Origin: Gammaproteobacteria bacterium
GTDB lineage: Bacteria; Pseudomonadota; Gammaproteobacteria; Pseudomonadales; Pseudohongiellaceae
Direction: 5' to 3'
DNA: 26,742 nucleotides
Assembly: GCA_003451715.1 (NCBI GenBank)
Contig: DMJN01000336.1
Span: forward strand, 1-26,742
A program made the position numbers and the translations under genes. This document shows positions 17,395 through 25,241 of this stretch, piece after piece. Numbering within the stretch: position 1 is the first letter of the stretch; each line of letters begins with the position of its first letter. Below the pieces are notes generated by a model that saw only the letters and a list, made by a program, of their open reading frames with translations, was not told the origin of the DNA and did not search any database.

Positions 17395-18363
17395 CTATTT
17401 ACCCCGACTCAGTTTTCTGGCAAGCCGTTCTGTGGTTGCCAATACTTTCGGGTTCTCTTCAAATTCCAGTTTCAATTTGCCAACAGTCGTAGAAACCGTT
17501 CCATATCGCTTGAGCCTGAATAGCTTGGCCATCGATTGCAGGGTCACAGCCGATAACTCCTGGCACAGATACATCGCCACCCAACGGGGTACGTTTTTAG
17601 AGCCTGGACCACGAGCGGCTTTGTAGATGCTGGCTTCGGTAACTTTGAACTGCTTGGCGACGGCGGAAATAATCTGTTTGCACGAAGGGCGCCACTTGGC
17701 ATTCGCTCCGCGTGAAACACCACGAACGGCAGTTGCCGAACGTTTTCTTTGCGCAAACTGACGAAACTTGGCATCACCCATCACAGAGGACAGGTTTTTC
17801 TTTCCATAGAAATGGCCGAGCTCATCGTCGACGCCTTGTGCAACATATTTTTTGTATGCTGCGGGTCGCTTCGCTGCCACCGTGCGCAGTTGTTTCAACG
17901 TATCATCGCGATTGAACCAGGCGGGCGGTTTGGCCTTGCGTGTGAAATACGTGTAACTGCTATAAGGATAGTTGTTCAGCTCCGAAGCCTTGACCTTTGT
18001 GTGTATATACCTCGATAGCGGGAGCAGGTAATTGTCGGCCTGTACCAGGACTGCTTTGTATCGACCTTTGAATAGAGATCCGTCGATTCGCTTCAGCCTT
18101 TGATATTGCTGAGTATAGAGCCCGTCTACCTGGCGCATGAACCGACTCAGGTTCGCCTCTGGTGTTTTAACCACCAGCTGGTACTGGTTTCTTAGCAGAC
18201 AGTAAGCATGAACTTCGACATTCAATCGAGAGCATGTTTCTCCCAGTCCTTCCAGAAAGGCTTCAAAATATTTCGCAGAAGGAAATACCCGTTGATTATC
18301 CAATCCATAGTTGGAGACGTGATAGGTTGCGTCTGGATATTCTACTCGAAGAGGTCTGGCCAT
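17395..18363 (-). CDS. RAYT/Y1-type transposase-like protein with altered HUH motif and DnaA-like C-terminal domain
   Basis: 322 residues of the IS200-like Y1 transposase superfamily, REP-associated (RAYT) branch, by its opening MARPLRVEYPDATYHVSN, AYCLLRNQYQLVVKTPEANLSRFMRQ, and LYTQQYQRLKRIDGSLFKGRYKA. These proteins normally carry HUH in an NHYHL context; here it reads NQYQL (Gln60-Tyr61-Gln62, codons at 18178-18186), so both metal-binding histidines are gone. Candidate catalytic tyrosines remain (Tyr83, Tyr87). The usual IHLNPVRAG segment is shortened to IHTKVKASEL. Residues about 227-322 resemble DnaA domain IV (VAMYLCQELSAVTLQSMAKLF), suggesting a helix-turn-helix. Similar proteins are sometimes misnamed 'addiction module toxin RelE'. 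The frame is otherwise intact, so the protein may be a domesticated DNA-binding protein or a recently inactivated enzyme. It sits between rpmG and cmoB. Confidence 0.85.
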   Translation of the reverse strand: MARPLRVEYPDATYHVSNYGLDNQRVFPSAKYFEAFLEGLGETCSRLNVEVHAYCLLRNQYQLVVKTPEANLSRFMRQVDGLYTQQYQRLKRIDGSLFKGRYKAVLVQADNYLLPLSRYIHTKVKASELNNYPYSSYTYFTRKAKPPAWFNRDDTLKQLRTVAAKRPAAYKKYVAQGVDDELGHFYGKKNLSSVMGDAKFRQFAQRKRSATAVRGVSRGANAKWRPSCKQIISAVAKQFKVTEASIYKAARGPGSKNVPRWVAMYLCQELSAVTLQSMAKLFRLKRYGTVSTTVGKLKLEFEENPKVLATTERLARKLSRGK

Positions 18364-18598
18364 TTTTTATTCTCTGTTTGATAAATGGATAGAATTAGAG
18401 CTGACCCTATAGGGATCAAGGCGTATAATTATCGCAATTACCAAGGCACGTCAACACAATTGGGATTGAAGTAATGCAAATTGACACGGGTTGAAAATCT
18501 CGTGATTAATTGCTGCTTTGTGTCACTGCAATTGCACTATTTTTGTTAGTGCGAGGCTTGACCCCTTTTCATTGTAGTAGTCTATACGCTGAAAATAT
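18364..18598. other. 235-bp gap upstream of the RAYT-like gene
   Basis: No supported gene. It contains CCCTATAGGG inside TGACCCTATAGGGATCA (about 18399-18415), a TATAAT hexamer at 18424-18429, a GACAC/GTGTC pair around 18483-18522, and TTGACCCCTTTTCATTG near 18558. Short GGGGTCA-type sequences of this sort commonly flank RAYT-family genes (recollection, not a search), so these may be relics of its target repeats or its own promoter region. Confidence 0.4.
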
Positions 18599-19567
18599 TC
18601 ACGGCCGACTGGCGGTTATAGCGACTCGTCTCGGTGCGGGTAAATTTTCAATAGTCTTGTTGCTATCTTGCGGGTCCAGCGCATCTTGCAGAGATTCGTA
18701 TGGCATCCATTCGGTTGTCCTTTGTTCATCAGTAGTAGTAGTCGATTCGTCAATAATCTCTGTGTCTACAAAACCACAGCGCTGTAACCAATTCAGTACT
18801 GTGGCGATGCTTGGAACAAACCAGACATTTGACATGCGGGCATATTTTGCCTCGGGAGTCAGGCAGTAGCCTTCTGCCCCATCTACAAAGAGCGTCTCCA
18901 GTATCAACTGACCACCCGGGTTTAAACATTGCTTCAATTGCAGCAAGTGATCTATGGGTGAGCGACAGTGATAGAGCACTCCCATTGAGAAAACTGTATC
19001 GAATGCTTCCAGCGGCAGTGGCAAATTTTCCAGAGCAACGGGCAAGACAAAAACAGGAAGCTCCGGCACAAAATGCTTTAAAGCCCAGAATTGGGCGACA
19101 TAGGCGATATGAGAATCGATTCCAATCACCAGCCGTGCCCCTGCTTCTAGCATGCGGAATCCGTAGTAACCGTTACCACTGCCAACGTCCAGAACCGTGT
19201 TGCCCTTAAGGGGTGCTATTCGGTGGTTCAGGCGATCCCACTTAAGGTCGGACTTCCATTCGCTATCCAGCGTGATTCCGCAGACTTCGAAGGGGCCTTT
19301 ACGCCAAGGAATAAACTCACGTAATTGCTCACTCAGCGCAAGCTGGGCTGTGGCGTCACAGCCGGCGATGTCCCCAAAGCGTACCGTGTTACCAAGCTCG
19401 ATAGACGATGCAGCTAGTTTGGGAAGTCTGGAGAGGCGCGCACGCCAGTTGCTGAAATCCCCATGCCTGATGCTATCCAGATAACGTTCTTCCAGCAGAG
19501 GCGCAAGCGCTTCCAGAGATTGGCCCTTGATAAGTTGTTGCAGGGGTTTTAGGTGCATAGACAGCAA
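18599..19567 (-). CDS. cmoB: tRNA U34 carboxymethyltransferase CmoB
   Basis: Transfers the carboxymethyl group of carboxy-SAM to 5-hydroxyuridine at tRNA position 34, forming cmo5U, which widens wobble decoding. 322 residues (E. coli 323). Diagnostic segments are PWRKGPFEVCGITLDSEWKSDLKWDR, VLDVGSGNGYYGFRMLEAGA, FDTVFSMGVLYHCRSPIDHL, and the C-terminal TTTTDEQRTTEWMPYESL with DPQDSNKTIENLPAPRRV. The frame opens with TTG at 19567, directly abutting the cmoA stop; an ATG three codons later (19558) is an equally good start. It acts after CmoA, encoded immediately upstream, so the two are translationally coupled. Confidence 0.95.
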   Translation of the reverse strand: MLSMHLKPLQQLIKGQSLEALAPLLEERYLDSIRHGDFSNWRARLSRLPKLAASSIELGNTVRFGDIAGCDATAQLALSEQLREFIPWRKGPFEVCGITLDSEWKSDLKWDRLNHRIAPLKGNTVLDVGSGNGYYGFRMLEAGARLVIGIDSHIAYVAQFWALKHFVPELPVFVLPVALENLPLPLEAFDTVFSMGVLYHCRSPIDHLLQLKQCLNPGGQLILETLFVDGAEGYCLTPEAKYARMSNVWFVPSIATVLNWLQRCGFVDTEIIDESTTTTDEQRTTEWMPYESLQDALDPQDSNKTIENLPAPRRVAITASRP

Positions 19568-20308
19568 CTACTTGAATGCAACCATGGAGGCAAAGTTAAA
19601 GCATTGAAACCACACATCGAATGAGCTGAAACCAGCCTCGGTGAGCCTGTTGCGGTGGCTTTCAATAGTCTCAGGTAGCAATACGTTTTCCAGCGCTGCG
19701 CGCTTCTGGCTGATCTCCAGTTGACTGTATTCCATGTTTTCCTTGAAGCTGTGATACAAGTCGATAAACAGGGAGTTTAGCTTTTCATCGGGAAAGACGA
19801 TTTTCTCCGAAATAATCAGGATACCCCCCGGGTTCATTCCCGCGTAAATCCGGTCGATAAGCTGCCGTCGCTCAGGCAGGGGTATGAACTGCAGTGTAAA
19901 ATTCAGGACCACTACAGACGCATTGCTAATCTGAGTCTCCAGCACATCTTCACAACGGCATTCGATGGGCACTCGAACAAAATCCAATGAAGACCTTCGA
20001 GACTCCATTTTCTCAATCATCGCAGTGGAGTTATCAACCGCTACAATAGAACGGCCCGATCCCGAGAGCTGGCGAGCCATGGCAAATGTCGCTCCCCCCA
20101 GGCTACATCCAAGGTCGAAAACAACCGAGTTCTCCAGGCAATAGCGATTCGCCAAGACTCCTATCATTGCGATTATTGTGCTGTATCCGGGCACTGACCG
20201 GTTGATCATGTCCTCGAAGACTTCGGCAACCCTGGCATCGAATTCGAAGTCGCCCGGCAACACCTTCTCGGCAAATATTTGGTCTTTGGGGTGAGTTGAA
20301 TCGCTCAT
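19568..20308 (-). CDS. cmoA: Carboxy-S-adenosyl-L-methionine synthase CmoA
   Basis: Converts SAM and prephenate to carboxy-SAM, the donor used by CmoB. I start at ATG 20306-20308 (MSDSTHPKDQIFAEKV), giving 246 residues, the family size. The 22 extra in-frame codons upstream are hydrophobic and unlike the family. Recognisable parts are FEFDARVAEVFEDMINRSVPGYSTI, VFDLGCSLGGATFAMAR (SAM motif I), VVLNFTLQFIPLPERRQLIDRIYAGMNPGGILIISEK, and KRAALENVLLPETIESH. The stop codon abuts cmoB. Upstream lies a 160-bp divergent region shared with a methyltransferase gene. Confidence 0.95.
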   Translation of the reverse strand: MSDSTHPKDQIFAEKVLPGDFEFDARVAEVFEDMINRSVPGYSTIIAMIGVLANRYCLENSVVFDLGCSLGGATFAMARQLSGSGRSIVAVDNSTAMIEKMESRRSSLDFVRVPIECRCEDVLETQISNASVVVLNFTLQFIPLPERRQLIDRIYAGMNPGGILIISEKIVFPDEKLNSLFIDLYHSFKENMEYSQLEISQKRAALENVLLPETIESHRNRLTEAGFSSFDVWFQCFNFASMVAFK

Positions 20309-20468
20309 GAGTTTTGTTGACGTGTAGAGGATTGGAATATTCAGCATTCGGAAAAATAAACAGAAAAAATTCACATGTAGATATTGTGCAGTGAAGAGGA
20401 TTCACTTATTTTACGCATTGCCGAGGGAACCTCTGAAACCTTTCCGTCTGCGTATTATCCGGTAATCG

Positions 20469-21023
20469 ATGTCACATTCAAATACCAGCGCTTCACGGCT
20501 ACTGGTTGAAAATTTGTCGCTGTTAAAAAAGATGGAATACCAGGGGGGCGTGCTGGACCTGGCATGCGGCAATGGACGCAACGGGCTGTTACTAGCTAGC
20601 CATAAAATTCCGGTGATTTTTGCCGATAATGCAACGGCTGGCCTGTCAAAGCTGGCCGATGTGCTCCATGAAAGAGGATTAGAAGGGCGCTGCTGGGAAG
20701 TCGATCTGGAAGCTGCTGCGGGTGAACCGCTGACGGGCAAGTGCTTCGACGCAATACTGGTGTTTAACTTTTTACACCGCCCGTTGATGCCGGCCATCAG
20801 GCAGGCTATCAGGCCGGGTGGAATGATAATTTATGAGACCTTTAACACCGATCAGGTAAGGTTCGGCAAACCCACTAATCCGGATTACCTTTTGCAGCCC
20901 GGCGAATTGCTGAACTTTTTTGAAGATTGGGAAACATTGCACTATTTTGAAGGCGAAATGTCGGTGCAGAACCAGGAAAACAGGTGTGCGAAGGCTTGCC
21001 TGGTTGCCAGAAAACCCGGCTAA
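20469..21023 (+). CDS. Class I SAM-dependent methyltransferase, TehB-like, substrate unknown
   Basis: 184-residue Rossmann methyltransferase. Motif I is VLDLACGNGRNGLLLA (about residues 28-43). The acidic end of strand 2 is FADN, post-motif I contains EVDLEAA, motif II is FDAILVFNFLHRPLM, and motif III is IRPGGMIIYETF. The C-terminal NPDYLLQPGELLNFFEDWETLHYFEG segment is typical of a small family found in many gammaproteobacteria, sometimes called tellurite-resistance TehB-like; that name does not establish a function. No strong Shine-Dalgarno precedes ATG 20469. It is divergent from cmoA and 38 bp ahead of the YgjP-type gene, so the two are probably co-transcribed. Confidence 0.8.
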   Translation: MSHSNTSASRLLVENLSLLKKMEYQGGVLDLACGNGRNGLLLASHKIPVIFADNATAGLSKLADVLHERGLEGRCWEVDLEAAAGEPLTGKCFDAILVFNFLHRPLMPAIRQAIRPGGMIIYETFNTDQVRFGKPTNPDYLLQPGELLNFFEDWETLHYFEGEMSVQNQENRCAKACLVARKPG

Positions 21024-21061
21024 GGGATGAGGCGGCGATAAGACAGGGGAAGAACTTAGGA

Positions 21062-21793
21062 ATGAGTAAGCCAAAAATTGTACCGTTGAATTTTACGGCG
21101 GTTAACAAACAATCACCATCATCCTATAGCTGCGAAGTGCGGAGAAGCAAGCGCAAGACTCTGGCGCTCTATATTTCCCATCAGAAAGTGCAGGTTCGAT
21201 GCCCGCAGAGGGCATCCAGAGCTGAAGTGCAGGAATTCTTAAATAGCAACCAGGATTGGATTCAGAACCGTTTGCAGGAGGAATCGCTGCGCGACCTGGA
21301 AAGACTCAGAATCGAGAAAGGAGGCAAGATATTCTACCGGGCCAGGGAGCTTACTATCGAGTTTAAACAGGGACGCAAACAACGCATTCTGATTAATGGT
21401 GATCGCTTTATCATTCAGGGACATAAGCTCACTGCAGCCAAAGCCAGGGTACAGGTTGAGGACTACCTTATAGATAAAGCCAGTGAGTACATCATACCCC
21501 GGGCGCGGGGGCTGGCAAGTTATCTGGGAGTCGACCGCAAGCTCGGCGAGATCAAGCTCAGGAAAACCAAGACAAAATGGGGCCATTGCACGTCGGCAGG
21601 CGTGGTTCAATACAATTGGCTGATCATGCTGGCGCCCTACAGCATTATCGATTACATGATCACCCATGAAGTTTGCCACCTGGTACACATGGATCACTCC
21701 AGGCGGTACTGGAATCTGGTGGAGTCAATCTGCCCCAGCTACTCGCACTATATCGACTGGCTTAAAGAGCATGAGCACCGCTACTGGTTTTAG
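21062..21793 (+). CDS. YgjP/WLM-type (DUF45, M48-like) metallopeptidase-fold protein
   Basis: 243 residues from ATG 21062, which is preceded by TTAGGA. A longer in-frame start overlaps the upstream methyltransferase and is unlikely. The N-terminal half (residues 20-130) is the beta-rich DUF45 domain (YSCEVRRSKRKTLALYIS, VRCPQRASRAEVQEFL). The C-terminal half has KTKTKWGHCTSAGVVQYNW, then the zinc motif HEVCH (His202-Glu203-His206) and a third likely ligand at His212 (MDHSRRYW). E. coli YgjP is the relative I recognise; its physiological substrate is not known to me. The stop codon lies at the left edge of a large palindromic element. Confidence 0.85.
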   Translation: MSKPKIVPLNFTAVNKQSPSSYSCEVRRSKRKTLALYISHQKVQVRCPQRASRAEVQEFLNSNQDWIQNRLQEESLRDLERLRIEKGGKIFYRARELTIEFKQGRKQRILINGDRFIIQGHKLTAAKARVQVEDYLIDKASEYIIPRARGLASYLGVDRKLGEIKLRKTKTKWGHCTSAGVVQYNWLIMLAPYSIIDYMITHEVCHLVHMDHSRRYWNLVESICPSYSHYIDWLKEHEHRYWF

Positions 21794-22023
21794 CCCGGAT
21801 ATTTCACCAAATTCCTACTGCGGCCGCTCCTGCGCATCCCTGCGCCCGCGGCATTAATGCGTCCATGCATGTCGCCGCTCCAGGGCACGCCCTCTGCAGA
21901 GTTCACTCCTTCGCCGCGCTCAACGTACTACACGAGTACGCCTGCGCGCTTCTCAGTCGCGAACTCTACAGATCGCGCACCCTGGAACGCCCTCGCTACG
22001 GAATCTGGTGAAACATCCTGGCT
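21792..22023. repeat. 232-bp multi-palindromic element between convergent genes
   Basis: Outer arms: 21792-21815 (core GGATATTTCACCAAATTCC) and 21999-22023 (core GGAATCTGGTGAAACATCC), about 21 of 25 complementary positions. Middle arms: 21877-21904 and 21961-21988 (TCCAGGG, AGAGTTC and their complements). Inner hairpin: CGTACT-ACACG-AGTACG (21924-21940). Short perfect palindromes lie between: GCGGCCGC (21820), CCGCGG (21846), GCATTAATGC (21851), CATGCATG (21864), TCTGCAGA (21893). The whole can fold into one long interrupted cruciform. It fills the space between the ygjP-type and trmB stop codons and has no convincing ORF. It is probably a non-autonomous repeat or structured non-coding element; family unknown. 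Confidence 0.7.
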
Positions 22024-22033
22024 AGCAGCAATC

Positions 22034-22729
22034 TTAAGGCCCGCTTTTAACGAACAGCAAATCCCACACGTCATGACCCAGCCGTTTACCGCGTTGCTCG
22101 AACTTTGTGACCGGGCGTTGGGGCTGCTCCCAGAACCTGCCCGGGCCGCTCTGGTTGCCAAGGGCAATGACATTTTCCAGGGTACTCATCATTTGTTCGG
22201 CGTAGGGCTCCCAGTCGGTGGCCAGGTGCAGGCGTCCACCACACTTGAGTTTGCCTACCAGGAGATCGACAAAATCCCCCTGAATAAGCCTGCGTTTGCT
22301 GTGACGCTTCTTTGGCCACGGGTCTGGGAAGAGTATGAGTATTTTGTCGATTGACTCGTTCTCGAAACAAGTCTCCAATACTTCGGTTGCATCATGGCAA
22401 ATCACCTTCAGATTGCTAAGCCCATGCTCCGCTATGCCATGCAGCAATTTGCCGATACCGGGTCGGTGAACTTCGATGCCGATGAAGTTTGAGGTGGGAT
22501 TATTGCGGGCCATTTCCAGCAGGGAATCCCCCATGCCGAAACCAATTTCGACTAGCAACTCCGACGCGACCGGAAACAGCGACTGGAGTGCAAGTGGTTG
22601 CGCTTTGTAGTCGATAACATAATGCGGCCAGTGCTGATTGATAGCCTTGCGTTGCGCATCCGTAAGGCGCCCTGACCTGATCACATAACTGCGGATAGGT
22701 CGATGGCTTGAAGAGGAATTGTTGGTCAC
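22034..22729 (-). CDS. trmB: tRNA (guanine-N7-)-methyltransferase TrmB
   Basis: Methylates G46 in the tRNA variable loop. Core: RSYVIRSGRLTDAQ, LLVEIGFGMGDSLLEMA (SAM motif I), FIGIEVHRPGIGKLL, LILFPDPWPKKRHSKRRL, HLATDWEPYAEQMM, and the C-terminal PVTKFEQRGKRLGHDVWDL. The start is uncertain. GTG at 22727-22729 (VTNNSSSSHRPIRSY) gives 231 residues and leaves 52 bp after thiG. ATG at 22796-22798 gives 254 residues with a 17-bp overlap with thiG. Neither has a good Shine-Dalgarno; I prefer the GTG on family length. It is last in the DUF423-thiS-thiG-trmB series, as in Pseudomonas. Confidence 0.92.
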   Translation of the reverse strand: MTNNSSSSHRPIRSYVIRSGRLTDAQRKAINQHWPHYVIDYKAQPLALQSLFPVASELLVEIGFGMGDSLLEMARNNPTSNFIGIEVHRPGIGKLLHGIAEHGLSNLKVICHDATEVLETCFENESIDKILILFPDPWPKKRHSKRRLIQGDFVDLLVGKLKCGGRLHLATDWEPYAEQMMSTLENVIALGNQSGPGRFWEQPQRPVTKFEQRGKRLGHDVWDLLFVKSGP

Positions 22730-22781
22730 GGCTGATTGAAAAGCCCTAAGCCCGGACACCGCTCGGATGTTCAGAAGGTTC

Positions 22782-23573
22782 CTAAAAGAATGTGCCATCG
22801 ATGGGTGAAGAGGCACTGGCATAGAGCCGGCGCGGCATACGACCGGCCAGGAAGGCTTCACGGCCCGATTCAACCGCTTTGCGCATAGCCGATGCCATGA
22901 GCACGGGTTGCTTCGCCTCGGCGATGGCTGTGTTCATTAAAACTCCATCGCAGCCGAGTTCCATGGCAATGCTCGCATCAGAAGCAGTACCGACACCCGC
23001 ATCCACGATTATGGGCACGCTGGCGTTCTCCAGAATCAGACGAATATTGTATGGATTGCGAATACCCAGCCCGGATCCTATGGGAGCACCCAACGGCATG
23101 ACAGCAATGCAACCCACTTCCTCGAGGCGCTTGGCAATGAGCGGGTCGTCGCTGGTATATACCATCACATCGAAACCATCCTGAACCAGGGTCTCTGCCG
23201 CAAGCACGGTTTCGGTAACGTTGGGGTAAAGGGTCTTCTGATCTCCTAACACCTCCAATTTAACCAGTTTGTGACCATTCAGCAGTTCCCGTGCCATCCG
23301 GCAGGTTCGCACGGCATCCTCTGCGGTGTAACAGCCGGCGGTGTTTGGCAGAATGGTGTATGTGTCCGGTGAAATGACTTCCAACAGATTAGGCTCATCG
23401 CTGTTCTGACCCAGGTTTACACGCCGAATGGCGACGGTGATGATCTCGGCACCACTGGTTTCGAGTGCTGCCAGGTTTTCCTGGAAATCCTTGTACTTGC
23501 CGCTGCCGATAATGAGTCTGGACCGGTAAGTTATGCCGGCGATATCGAGTGGTTTGTCTGCTACTTCATTCAT
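22782..23573 (-). CDS. thiG: Thiazole synthase
   Basis: Forms the thiazole phosphate moiety of thiamine from deoxyxylulose phosphate, dehydroglycine and ThiS thiocarboxylate. 263 residues, a TIM barrel of normal length. Conserved stretches are [52 protein letters not shown], and [10 protein letters not shown], whose Lys105 is the probable Schiff-base lysine. Further on are [17 protein letters not shown] and [29 protein letters not shown]. It lies 34 bp after thiS, which encodes its sulfur donor. Confidence 0.97.
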   Translation of the reverse strand: MNEVADKPLDIAGITYRSRLIIGSGKYKDFQENLAALETSGAEIITVAIRRVNLGQNSDEPNLLEVISPDTYTILPNTAGCYTAEDAVRTCRMARELLNGHKLVKLEVLGDQKTLYPNVTETVLAAETLVQDGFDVMVYTSDDPLIAKRLEEVGCIAVMPLGAPIGSGLGIRNPYNIRLILENASVPIIVDAGVGTASDASIAMELGCDGVLMNTAIAEAKQPVLMASAMRKAVESGREAFLAGRMPRRLYASASSPIDGTFF

Positions 23574-23607
23574 GTCTGCTTATTTTGTTCCTCACTTCAG
23601 TTTGCGG

Positions 23608-23808
23608 TTAACCGCCTCCAATTGCCTGCACGATTTCGACTCGGTCGCCCTTGCTGAGCAGCTGCTGTTGAAATTGGCTCCTGGGTATGATCTCCCCGTT
23701 CAGTTCGATGGCGATGCGCCCCTCTCCAATCTTCAGATGCTGCAGCAGCTGCTGCAGACTCGAGTCGTCATCAAGTTCAGTTTGATTGCCATTGATGGTG
23801 ACGTACAT
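23608..23808 (-). CDS. thiS: Sulfur-carrier protein ThiS
   Basis: Ubiquitin-fold sulfur carrier for thiazole synthesis; its C-terminal glycine is adenylated and thiocarboxylated by ThiF. 66 residues from ATG 23806-23808 (MYVTINGNQTELDDDSSLQQ), the standard size. A longer in-frame extension would overlap the DUF423 gene. IAIELNGEIIPRSQFQQQLLSKGDRVEIVQAIGGG shows the beta-grasp core and the essential Gly-Gly terminus. It begins 10 bp after the predicted stop of the frame-corrected DUF423 gene, which supports that correction. Confidence 0.95.
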   Translation of the reverse strand: MYVTINGNQTELDDDSSLQQLLQHLKIGEGRIAIELNGEIIPRSQFQQQLLSKGDRVEIVQAIGGG

Positions 23809-23818
23809 AGTCCAATCT

Positions 23819-24203
23819 CTAGTGTCGATACCGGCTTGAGATGCCAAACCAGAACAGAGTAGCCCAAGCCGCCAGGAACAAGCTGCCACCAATCGGAGCG
23901 ATAGCCCCCAGCCAACTCATGCCACTGAGACTCAATATATACAGGCTCCCAGAAAAAAAACAGTATACCAAACAGGAACAGGTAAGCGCTTACTCGCAGT
24001 AGTTTCTCATCTGGAAAGTGCAGAGTAAGCAGTGCGGTTCCAAACAATGCCAGCGCGTGGTACATGTGATATTCAACGCCAGTCTGAAACGTTTCAAGCG
24101 AGTCTGCACTTAACAATGTATCAAGACCATGGGCACCGAAGGCACCGAGACTGACTGCCAGGAAACCGTTGGCACTGGCTATTTCGAGTATTGATTTCGA
24201 CAT
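23819..24203 (-). pseudogene. DUF423 membrane protein with a frameshift in an A8/T8 run
   Basis: Small inner-membrane protein of unknown function (DUF423, E. coli YgdD type). The first part, MSKSILEIASANGFLAVSLGAFGAHGLDTLL through GVEYHMYHALALFGTALLTL and [11 protein letters not shown], is typical. After the homopolymer at 23953-23960 (eight A on the plus strand), the annotated frame loses similarity. Reading with seven instead gives [25 protein letters not shown] and a TAG at 23819-23821, exactly the expected C-terminal half and a 127-residue protein. So one base is extra, through mutation, assembly error or a slippage site. There is a possible leaderless start, because the candidate -10 is nine bases before the ATG. 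Confidence 0.85.
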
Positions 24204-24212
24204 TGCGTTGGT

Positions 24213-24240
24213 ATTTTATTGGGACTGTATTCAGTTGCAA
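24213..24240 (-). promoter_or_regulatory. Candidate promoter for DUF423-thiS-thiG-trmB
   Basis: On the minus strand, TTGCAA (24235-24240) and TAAAAT (24213-24218) are 16 bp apart. The -10 lies nine bases from the ATG at 24203, which would give an almost leaderless transcript; consistently, no Shine-Dalgarno is visible. Confidence 0.4.
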
Positions 24241-24308
24241 GCACGCCAATAAGCTTGTGGAGTCGCTGTCCAACGAGCTAGCGAAAACTATCTCCACAAA
24301 TCGCAAGC

Positions 24309-24335
24309 AAAAAAAAGCCGCGATACGGTCGCGGC
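24309..24335 (-). terminator. Intrinsic terminator of rpoH
   Basis: On the minus strand GCCGCGACC pairs with the following ATCGCGGC (stem 24317-24334, short loop) and runs into T8 (24309-24316). It lies 19 bp downstream of the rpoH stop, separating it from the DUF423 operon. Confidence 0.88.
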
Positions 24336-24353
24336 TCTTCCTTGGTGTACGAA

Positions 24354-25241
24354 TCAGGCTTGCATATGCACCTTGATCTTGTTCATTGCGTTCTTTTCAA
24401 GCTGGCGAATTCGTTCTGCCGAGACACCATACTTGTCAGCTAAATTATGTAGCGTGACTTTGCTATCACTTAACCAGCGACTTTGCAGAATGTCTTTGCT
24501 GCGTTCATCCAGTTCTTCCATAGCCAGATGCAGGCTGCTGTTGGTGACCTCTTCCCACTCAGCGTCTTCGACATTCAGGGCCAAATCCGAACCCTGGTCT
24601 TCGAGGTAGTAGGCTGGAGCTCGGTAGACGGCGTCATCGTCACTGTCTGGCTCGGCATCGAATGAAGTGTCATAAGAGCTCATGCGCCCTTCCATCTGCC
24701 TCACGACTTTGGCATCCACTCCCAAGTCTTCAGCAACTTTCTGGGTCTCTTCATTGTTCAACCAGCCGAGTCGTTTCTTTGAGCTGCGCAGATTGAAGAA
24801 TAATTTACGCTGCGCCTTAGTGGTGGCAATCTTCACGATTCGCCAGTTGCGCAGAATGTACTCGTGCATCTCAGCCTTGATCCAATGCACAGCAAATGAC
24901 ACCAATCGAACGCCGACCTCGGGGTTGAATCGCTTGACCGCTTTCATCAAGCCGACATTGCCTTCCTGGATAAGGTCTGCCTGGGAAAGTCCATAGCCAG
25001 AATAGGTCTTGGCCATATGCACAACAAAACGCAGGTGCGCCATCACCAGTTGGCGGGCTGCATCTACGTTGTCGTCATAGTAGTACTGCTTAGCAAGCTC
25101 ACGTTCCAGTTCTGGTGTCAGTACTGCGATGCTGTTTACAGAGGCAATATACGCCGTCAGGTCGCGACCCGGAGTAGTAGGATCAATTACTTGTAAGTTC
25201 TTTCCAGCGTTAGTGTTCATTCGGTTCCGTGTATTATCCAT
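24354..25241 (-). CDS. rpoH: RNA polymerase heat-shock sigma factor sigma-32
   Basis: Directs transcription of heat-shock genes. 295 residues. Region 2 contains [41 protein letters not shown] and [27 protein letters not shown]. The RpoH box QRKLFFNLR (about residues 144-152), unique to sigma-32, is intact, followed by RLGWLNNEE. Region 4 carries [27 protein letters not shown]. It begins [14 protein letters not shown] at ATG 25239-25241. It lies downstream of ftsX on the same strand, separated by 297 bp with paired direct repeats, so it has its own promoter(s), and it ends at a strong terminator. Confidence 0.97.
   Translation of the reverse strand: MDNTRNRMNTNAGKNLQVIDPTTPGRDLTAYIASVNSIAVLTPELERELAKQYYYDDNVDAARQLVMAHLRFVVHMAKTYSGYGLSQADLIQEGNVGLMKAVKRFNPEVGVRLVSFAVHWIKAEMHEYILRNWRIVKIATTKAQRKLFFNLRSSKKRLGWLNNEETQKVAEDLGVDAKVVRQMEGRMSSYDTSFDAEPDSDDDAVYRAPAYYLEDQGSDLALNVEDAEWEEVTNSSLHLAMEELDERSKDILQSRWLSDSKVTLHNLADKYGVSAERIRQLEKNAMNKIKVHMQA

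Noticed and set aside
17395..18363. RelE-type addiction module toxin
   Set aside because: Homologues are sometimes named so in databases, but the sequence has the Y1 transposase fold signature and a DnaA-like C-terminus, no RelE features and no adjacent antitoxin gene.
18510..18869. 119-codon plus-strand ORF overlapping the 3' end of cmoB
   Set aside because: More than two thirds of it is antisense to conserved CmoB C-terminal codons and the rest is low-complexity hydrophobic.
20411..20797. 128-codon minus-strand ORF opposite the TehB-like methyltransferase
   Set aside because: The plus-strand protein has clear SAM-binding motifs across the same bases; the minus-strand product is serine/proline-rich noise.
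21857..22354. 165-codon plus-strand ORF spanning the palindromic element and the 3' half of trmB
   Set aside because: It is antisense to highly conserved TrmB codons, and its upstream part is made of palindromic repeat sequence; no family resemblance.
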